From the NCBI GenBank assembly GCA_002712845.1, contig PAUV01000063.1, positions 4,421 through 16,154 of the forward strand: 11,734 bases of DNA, given 5' to 3'. This DNA comes from Rhodopirellula sp. (lineage in GTDB: Bacteria > Planctomycetota > Planctomycetia > Pirellulales > Pirellulaceae). A program made the position numbers and the translations under genes. Position 1 is the first letter of the stretch. Every line of letters starts with the position of its first letter. Below, in pieces: positions 6,998 through 11,734 of this stretch. The notes under the pieces were generated by a model, which worked only from the letters and a program-made list of their open reading frames with translations, ran no database searches and was not told the DNA's origin.

Positions 6998-7025
6998 ATC
7001 GAATCGATAACACCCTCAGAGGGTG
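6998..7025. repeat. Two adjacent palindromes upstream of flgM
   Basis: ATCGA-A-TCGAT (6998-7008) and CACCCTC-A-GAGGGTG (7011-7025) are both perfect with a single central base and only 2 nt apart. They lie 35-62 nt before the flgM start codon, where an operator would be expected. The regulator is unknown. Confidence 0.5.
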
Positions 7026-7436
7026 AAATCCCGTCGAGTCGAATGGATGCGAAAGCGCGTAGTGACCGGGCCAGCAACGTCAAATCATCCTGATCGAACG
7101 AAGTGATTGGCCATTTCCGCACCGGTCGTCAGCGCCGTGATCCTTGTCCCAGGAAGCAATCCGTAAGCGAAGAGAGACTTTTCAGCGCGAAGGGAGCGGA
7201 AACAAAGGCGTCATCGACCATTCCGCGTTCCGAACTGCAGTCATTCCTTCAAAAACAGATACAAACATGGGCCAAGGAAGCCGGAAAGTAGCAAACGCGT
7301 GAAACAAGCAGCAAGATCAAACTTGCGTTGACTCAAATTTGATCAGAATCGATCCCTCCTTTTTTGCGCAGGTGACCTAAACTACCACGCCGGGCTGGTT
7401 TTTCATTATTTGCGACAGTTTTTCTGCGTTTTGCAA
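7026..7436. other. Gene-poor stretch upstream of flgM
   Basis: No gene I can support. It contains a weak plus-strand frame (7103-7291, GTG start, ending in QKQIQTWAKEAGK) and part of a basic minus-strand frame, neither with a good ribosome binding site. The flgM promoter should be here, but no sigma-28-like or sigma-70-like boxes stand out. Confidence 0.4.
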
Positions 7437-8265
7437 TCACCGCAGTTTCGCCACGCTCACCGAGTTGTGCCGCTGATCCGCCCAAAGGGGAGCTGCCTCT
7501 GATTCCATTTTTTCCGGCGGGGTCGCCTTTTCGAGTTCGGCTTCTTTTAAAAGCGGATGCTTGCGACGCATGATAAGTGCCCAAGTGGCAGCGTGGCTTC
7601 AAAGCTCCCGGTCACCCTCGCTGGTAATTATCCGACTGAAAAACCCCGCATCGTCGCACCAAGGGCACGAGATCCAAGTGATTATTAGAGAGCTGGACCG
7701 CCAAGACGCCGTTTTGATTTAATCGTTCCGAGTACGGCTGAAATGCCTCCCTCGTCAGTAAATGTTCGGGATAGCACCACTACTGACGGCGTCGAGTACC
7801 AGCGCATCGAATTGCTCACACTCCATCCTTTCAAGGATCAATCATTCTTCACCCACATGGGTGCTTATCTTTGACTTGCTGTCACGGAGAAATGAAAAGT
7901 GGGTGTTTGCGATGTTGATTACGGCAGGGGTGATTTCGATCGTGTGCATTTGGTTGGTGGCACGTCCGTACGTCGACAGAACTCCACAGACAAGGTCCAA
8001 CCAAGCTTGTGTTGAGATTTTGCTTCAGTCTTTGGTGAGCTTTTGACAACAATCCAATTCCACTTTGCTGTCCGTCCTAAATCGTTGGTACAGAACGTTT
8101 GGATCCTGTGAGTTGTGTTCCGTGGATCGTGCTTCCGTGTCTCAGTTGTAAGCAACTATCATCTTTCAAGACTTTTAGAACACCAAAGAAGTTTCGTTCT
8201 GGGGCAATCGATTCGTCGTGAGAAGCAAATGCCATAGCAATCAGAGGTGCCACAATTACGGAAAG
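7437..8265 (-). pseudogene. Decayed spermidine-synthase-like gene (fused MFS/spermidine synthase type)
   Basis: Reading the minus strand and moving between frames rebuilds the C-terminal methyltransferase-like part of a spermidine-synthase-like protein. Segment 1 (8265 to about 7996): ERNFFGVLKVLKDD, LRHGSTIHGTQ, QQSGIGLLSKAHQRLKQNL. Segment 2 (7985-7767): GVLSTYGRATNQ, IEITPAV, FSFLRDSKSKISTHVG, FDALVLDAVSSGAIP. Segment 3 (7764 to about 7615): HLLTREAFQPY, NGVLAVQLSNNHLDLVPLVR. Segment 4 (about 7620-7437): ATWALIMRRKHPLL, APLWADQRHNSVSVAKLR, stop. These match in order the family's usual blocks: ERNF.GVL, HG.T.HG.Q, G.GTL..YG, YEI.P, F..L.DS, FDVLVLDAFSSDAIP, HLLT.EA, G.LAVH.SN..LDL, W.L..R, and LW.D. 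There are frameshifts near 7990, 7766 and 7617, and in-frame stops at 8079 (TAG), 7844 (TGA) and 7601 (TGA). The N-terminal membrane part is not recognisable. It cannot make this protein now. Confidence 0.8.
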
Positions 8266-8663
8266 CCTTGCATATCAAGCTCAAAAGAAAGAGCTGGAAG
8301 AAGTTTAAGCAGGCATGATGGAAAAGATGCGAGAGGGAATGCGTGAACTCTTCACTAGCGGTGTTGGCTGGCTGCTTCCGTGTTCGCTGTCTTCTCTCAT
8401 CCCCCAACATTCCCCAACGGCCCGATGTCGAGTAGGTCACGAAATCACGGGAGTGACAGTTCTTTCACGCAGGTTGAGCAACGTCAGTGAATCGTTGGCA
8501 AGCTGAATCACGATCCTTGAATTCGATTTACCCTCATGGGAGATCTCGCTATTTCAAGTTAGGGAACGACTTTGGCGGAAAGCACTGGACTTTGAAGTGT
8601 CATCGATGTGAGTTACTGTTAGGAAGCCTGAGAACCGGAATTTCCCTTTGAAGAGACCGTTGC
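8266..8663. other. Gene-poor stretch before the CDF gene
   Basis: About 400 nt with no supported gene. It lies where the lost N-terminal membrane half of the spermidine-synthase-like pseudogene would have been, and may be its unrecognisable remains. The right-hand end must carry the CDF promoter. Nothing clear can be named. Confidence 0.4.
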
Positions 8664-9602
8664 TTGTCAATTACGCCTCCCCGTGACGAAGCCTCGGTCG
8701 CCGTGCGCCAGCGTCTTTACGTGGATGCCAAACGTGCTGCGGTGTGGGGCTTAGGAGTCAATTTTCTTTTGGTGCTGAGCAAGTTGGCGGGAGGGATAGC
8801 AACGGGTTCGGCGGCACTTATTGCAGATGCCGTGAATTCGATCGGTGATGTTGCCAGTTCCATGGCTGTCCGTGGAGCCCTCAGCATGGCTCAGGTGGAG
8901 GAGGACGACGATCATCCCTATGGGCATACCAAGGCTGAATCCATCGCAGGGCTTAGTGTTTCACTATTGGTCGCGTTCAGTGCAGGTTTGCTGGCACTGG
9001 AGACAATCAAGCGGTTTGGCAGTGAGTTAGAGGTGCCGGGCATTGCAGCCGGGTTGATCGCCAGTGTCTGTGCGGTGATCAAGGAAGTGATTTACCGATA
9101 CACAATGCGAGTTGCCAAGCGGCTTAATTCCTCCTCGCTTACCGCTGTGGCGTGGGATCATCGAAGCGATGCAATTGGATCAGGCTTGATCGCTGTATCG
9201 TTAATTGCCGCGCCCTATGTGGGTGATTGGGGACGGTACATTGACCCCATCGCAGCACTTTGCGTTTGTGCTGCCCTGATTTACACGGGAGGAAAGATCT
9301 TTCTTTCAACTGCAGCCGAGTTGATGGACCAGCAAGCAGATGAAGAAACAGTGCAGCAGGTTCGGGCAATCGCGGAGGCCGTTGGTGGTGTTCAAGCTGT
9401 TGAGAAGCTTCGTGTTCGAAAGAGTGGACTTGAATACTTCATTGAAATCCATGTGCAGGTTGAGGGCATGATGACGGTGGATGCCGGGCATCGAATTGCC
9501 CACCACGTCAAAGACCAGCTATTGGTCAGTTTGCCGAGGGTTCGCGATGTGCATGTGCACATCGAACCCTTTGCTTGCAGCAGTGAATTTGCTGCAGACT
9601 GA
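8664..9602 (+). CDS. Cation diffusion facilitator metal exporter, possibly Mn2+ type
   Basis: Inner-membrane divalent metal/proton antiporter of the CDF family, 312 residues. Residues about 20-215 hold the six membrane helices. Helix 2 carries GSAALIADAVNSIGDV, with N58xxxD62. The loop after it has HPYGHTKAES (84-93), a family hallmark. Helix 5 carries VAWDHRSDAIGS, with D165xxxD169. Residues about 220-306 are the cytoplasmic dimerisation domain, ending VRDVHVHIEPF. In zinc exporters the helix-5 position is usually HxxxD; an N-D-D-D set, as here, is known from the manganese group, so Mn2+ is the inferred substrate. The start is TTG at 8664 with a modest purine run (GAAGAGA, about 8650-8656) upstream. 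A GTG 13 codons later is possible. It faces the radical SAM gene tail-to-tail. Confidence 0.9.
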   Translation: MSITPPRDEASVAVRQRLYVDAKRAAVWGLGVNFLLVLSKLAGGIATGSAALIADAVNSIGDVASSMAVRGALSMAQVEEDDDHPYGHTKAESIAGLSVSLLVAFSAGLLALETIKRFGSELEVPGIAAGLIASVCAVIKEVIYRYTMRVAKRLNSSSLTAVAWDHRSDAIGSGLIAVSLIAAPYVGDWGRYIDPIAALCVCAALIYTGGKIFLSTAAELMDQQADEETVQQVRAIAEAVGGVQAVEKLRVRKSGLEYFIEIHVQVEGMMTVDAGHRIAHHVKDQLLVSLPRVRDVHVHIEPFACSSEFAAD

Positions 9603-9633
9603 TAAGCCAGTGATCTGAAAATCTTTCGCCTGA

Positions 9634-11469
9634 CTAGGTTGCATTAGCCATTTCGGCGAGCTGTACAGTCGCCCTGCCCTGTTCTTTCTCAAGATATGCA
9701 CGCCCGAATTTGACGTTCACGTGGTCCCACGGCAGCTTGTCCATCAACTCGTATTTTTCGTGGACTTGTTTTTCTACATCAATGCCTGCGTCAGCGATGG
9801 CGTCCCACCAACGCTGGGCATCAAGGTACTCGTGCCAGCCGTCCATCCTCGCGCCACGTTCCCAAGCGAGACGAATTGCCTCTCCTGTACGGCGATCACC
9901 GCGACTCAGAACACCTTCCAACAGACTCGTTTCGACATCGTGGCATTTGATATTCACACTACGAATGCGACGTCGACTCCAAAGATACTTGTGGGCCCAT
10001 TGGAAGTACTCGCGTCGTTGCATCCCATTCCATTGGTACGGAGTATGTGCCTTCGGCACAAAATTGGACACGCTGGCGGTGACGCGGGCGTAACGGCCGT
10101 TGACTTCTTTGCCAACCGTCGCGATTTTTTCCGCTAGATCGACGATGCCATCCAGATCTACGGGCCTTTCACCCGGCAGTCCGCACATGAAATACAGCTT
10201 GATGCTCTCAAATCCATTTTGGAATGCGACTCGGCAACCTTCAATCAAATCACTGTTCTTGATTTTCTTTCGGATTTGCTCTCGCATGTCATCACGAGCA
10301 ACCTCGGGTGCAAGCGTCATGCTGCGTCTTCGTTCGCTTCCCAGTAGAACAGGCAGGGTGCGCAGTTGCTCGTTGACTCGTAAACTTGGCACGCTGATGT
10401 TAACACCCAGTGGTTTGAATACCTCGTGAAGTTTTGTTACCAGCGGTTCAAAGTGTGGGTAGTCACTGCTGGACAACGACAGGATGCTGATCTCGTTGTA
10501 GCCAGTGTTCTTGTAGCTCTCGATAGTTGCGTCAACGATTGTGTCGACTTCACGCACTCTCAAGGGTCGCTTAATGACAGTGCTTTGGCAAAAACGACAC
10601 AGATGTGGACAGCCACGCATGATCTCTACCGCAATTCTGTCATGAACACATTCGATGTAGGGAACGATGGGACTAGTTGGCAGCGGAATGCCATCCAGAT
10701 CGCTGATGACGCTTGGAGCAATAGTTTCTGGAACATCACTGCGTGTACGGTGAAGAGTGGCGATGCGACCGTCCCCGTACTCCGGCATGTAGAACCGCGG
10801 TACATAAGCTGACTCGATTGCTTGTGCCACAAACACAAGCGCTTCTTCACGCTGTTTGCGTCCTTCCTCGCCTGTTGCAAAAGAGCCATCCGGCAGCCGT
10901 CTTTCATTTTTAAGTTTCATCCACAGGTCACACACTGTTGGCAGAGCAGGTTCACCGTCGCCAGTAATCATGACGTCGAAGTAGTCAGCCATGGGTTCTG
11001 GATTTTGACAGCAGGGGCCACCGGCAAGCACCAGTGGATCAGCCATGGTTCGGTCAATCGCTTTTAACGGAATGCCCCCCAAATCAATCATGGTCAGAAC
11101 ATTGGGAGAACTGATCTCATACTGCAAAGACAGGCCCACGACATCAAACTCGCTCAACGCAGTGAACGTTTCCAGAGTGTACAAAGGGATTTCGTGCTCG
11201 CGCAGCAGTTTTTCCATGTCTGGCCACGGTGTGAAAACACGCTCGGCACACCAGTCGTCGCGACGATTCATAAGCGAATACAGGACCTGCAATCCATGAT
11301 GGCTCATGCCAATCGTGTAGGCGTCAGGGAAGCCAAGGCAAAGTTTTCCCTTCACTTTGGCATGATCCTTTACGACGATGTTGCGTTCTCCACCGACGTA
11401 CTGGGCTGGCGTCTGCACGTGCGGCCAAACGCGGGATTCGAGCTTGCGGCGGCGGTCATGGTTGATCAT
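9634..11469 (-). CDS. B12-binding domain/radical SAM protein (TIGR03960 type)
   Basis: Iron-sulfur enzyme that would use S-adenosylmethionine to make a radical; the exact reaction of this family is not known to me. It is 611 residues from the ATG at 11469. The N-terminus, WPHVQTPAQYVGGERN, matches the usual opening of TIGR03960 proteins. Residues about 105-185 resemble a cobalamin-binding fold (FDVVGLSLQYEISSPN ... LVLAGGPCCQNPEP, ITGDGE). The radical SAM core follows, with the cluster cysteines in EIMRGCPHLCRFCQ (C287, C291, C294). Later motifs include SLSSSDYPHFEPL, SMTLAPEVARDDMR and KLYFMCGLPGERP. No DUF2344 (TIGR03936) partner is fused or adjacent on this side. The frame is open to a GTG at 11520, but neither start has a good ribosome binding site; the ATG is chosen from family length. 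Confidence 0.88.
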   Translation of the reverse strand: MINHDRRRKLESRVWPHVQTPAQYVGGERNIVVKDHAKVKGKLCLGFPDAYTIGMSHHGLQVLYSLMNRRDDWCAERVFTPWPDMEKLLREHEIPLYTLETFTALSEFDVVGLSLQYEISSPNVLTMIDLGGIPLKAIDRTMADPLVLAGGPCCQNPEPMADYFDVMITGDGEPALPTVCDLWMKLKNERRLPDGSFATGEEGRKQREEALVFVAQAIESAYVPRFYMPEYGDGRIATLHRTRSDVPETIAPSVISDLDGIPLPTSPIVPYIECVHDRIAVEIMRGCPHLCRFCQSTVIKRPLRVREVDTIVDATIESYKNTGYNEISILSLSSSDYPHFEPLVTKLHEVFKPLGVNISVPSLRVNEQLRTLPVLLGSERRRSMTLAPEVARDDMREQIRKKIKNSDLIEGCRVAFQNGFESIKLYFMCGLPGERPVDLDGIVDLAEKIATVGKEVNGRYARVTASVSNFVPKAHTPYQWNGMQRREYFQWAHKYLWSRRRIRSVNIKCHDVETSLLEGVLSRGDRRTGEAIRLAWERGARMDGWHEYLDAQRWWDAIADAGIDVEKQVHEKYELMDKLPWDHVNVKFGRAYLEKEQGRATVQLAEMANAT

Positions 11470-11479
11470 GGTGTTCTGT

Positions 11480-11505
11480 CGTGACGGTAAAAACGTGACG
11501 GTAAA
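11480..11505. repeat. 12-bp direct repeat upstream of the radical SAM gene
   Basis: CGTGACGGTAAA occurs twice, at 11480-11491 and 11494-11505, separated by AA (period 14 bp). It lies 11-36 nt before the ATG at 11469. It may be a regulatory site or a small slipped duplication. If the GTG at 11520 were the start it would be coding. Confidence 0.6.
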
Positions 11506-11648
11506 TGAAGGTGGCAGCACTGGTACGATCAGTGAACCAGAAGTGCTCTCTTGAATGGGGTCGGCATTATCTTGCCAGACACGCTAAAGTGTGCCTGAGA
11601 AGGGGCGATTTGTACAACGCAAACCAGCATGGAAAAGAGAATACGATT
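11506..11648. promoter_or_regulatory. Divergent promoter region
   Basis: Between the minus-strand radical SAM gene and the plus-strand Rieske-like gene. Both promoters must lie here. A 7-codon frame, ATG at 11629 to TGA at 11650-11652, has a stop overlapping the GTG start of the next gene. No convincing -35/-10 spacing was found. Confidence 0.35.
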
Positions 11649-11734
11649 GTGAGCGATTTCGAAATAGTGGGAAAAATCAGCGATTTTGAGGAAGGACAAG
11701 GGCGGGCTGTCCCCGTCGATGGGCGAATGGTCGC
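11649..11734 (+). CDS. Probable Rieske [2Fe-2S] protein (3' partial)
   Basis: Only the first 28 codons are inside the window: SDFEIVGKISDFEEGQGRAV then PVDGRMV. This opening, a short strand ending in .VG.ISDF.EG.gravpVdGr.V, is typical of Rieske-type ferredoxins and ferredoxin components of nitrite reductase or dioxygenase systems. The cluster-binding CxH and CxxH motifs would come later and are not seen, so the call rests on the N-terminus only. The start is GTG at 11649, with AAGAGA (11635-11640) 8 nt upstream. It is divergent from the radical SAM gene. Confidence 0.6.
   Translation, partial: MSDFEIVGKISDFEEGQGRAVPVDGRMV

Noticed and set aside
6964..7122. Longer N-terminus for the FlgM-like protein, from 7122
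   Set aside because: GGGAG directly precedes the ATG at 6963, the extra 53 residues look unlike FlgM, and the two palindromes would be coding.
7103..7291. Plus-strand frame ending in SELQSFLQKQIQTWAKEAGK
   Set aside because: The C-terminal helix looks protein-like, but the start is a GTG with no good ribosome binding site and I recognise no family. It could be a gene remnant; not enough to call.
7333..7602. Basic 89-residue minus-strand frame (KRRKTVANNEKPARRG...)
   Set aside because: It overlaps, in another frame, the last segment of the spermidine-synthase-like pseudogene, and the motifs found there explain the sequence better. No ribosome binding site or family match was seen.
7762..8046. 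94-residue plus-strand frame with a hydrophobic stretch (WVFAMLITAGVISIVCIWLV)
   Set aside because: It is antisense to the pseudogene's clearly recognisable segments, so the membrane-like run is a mirror of coding DNA on the other strand.
8159..8440. 93-residue minus-strand frame with LNFFQLFLLSLICKAFRN
   Set aside because: It overlaps the upstream end of the pseudogene in a different frame. The hydrophobic run may be a leftover of the lost membrane half, but this cannot be shown.
9603..9633. Expected bidirectional terminator between the CDF and radical SAM genes
   Set aside because: No stem of useful length is present in the 31-nt gap.

Overview
The window looks like a piece of a planctomycete chromosome, most likely from the Pirellulaceae/Rhodopirellula group. 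This is inferred, not proven. The grounds are a FlgM-type protein starting MQIYGPYRVS, a small RRQFGSSH...LSP...GYKK protein of a kind I associate with planctomycetes, moderate GC content, frequent GTG/TTG starts and loose gene packing. I see no tRNA, rRNA, CRISPR array, insertion sequence or prophage.

Layout, left to right. (1) Positions 3-3603, plus strand: a tight three-gene operon of an ABC-2 type permease (5' end outside the window) and two tandem CNNM/DUF21 membrane proteins, joined by two 4-nt stop/start overlaps. (2) 3615-3896, minus: a small conserved hypothetical protein ending 11 nt from the operon. (3) A gene-poor gap of about 460 nt. (4) 4354-5301, minus: a TPR lipoprotein. (5) 5485-5913, plus: a 142-residue hypothetical protein, whose stop codon overlaps that of a convergent Fur-family regulator (5910-6482, minus). 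(6) 6661-6963, minus: an FlgM-like anti-sigma-28 factor with two dyad sequences upstream and a strong two-part hairpin downstream. (7) 6964-8663: a 1.7 kb stretch with no intact gene. Its middle (about 7437-8265, minus strand) is a heavily decayed spermidine-synthase-like gene with at least three frameshifts and three in-frame stops. (8) 8664-9602, plus: a cation diffusion facilitator whose metal-site residues (NxxxD and DxxxD) suggest manganese rather than zinc. (9) 9634-11469, minus: a TIGR03960-type B12-binding radical SAM protein. (10) 11649 to the window end, plus: the start of a probable Rieske [2Fe-2S] protein, divergent from the radical SAM gene.

How they fit together: the permease and CNNM pair are probably co-translated and work at the membrane; the rest are single-gene units. 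Three genes touch metals (Fur-family regulator, CDF exporter, CNNM pair), but nothing in the sequence links them into one pathway. The least ordinary items are the spermidine-synthase pseudogene, the coupled ABC-2/CNNM/CNNM operon, the small planctomycete-type protein, and several inverted or direct repeats near gene starts. I did not find a convincing new defence, mobile or biosynthetic system.
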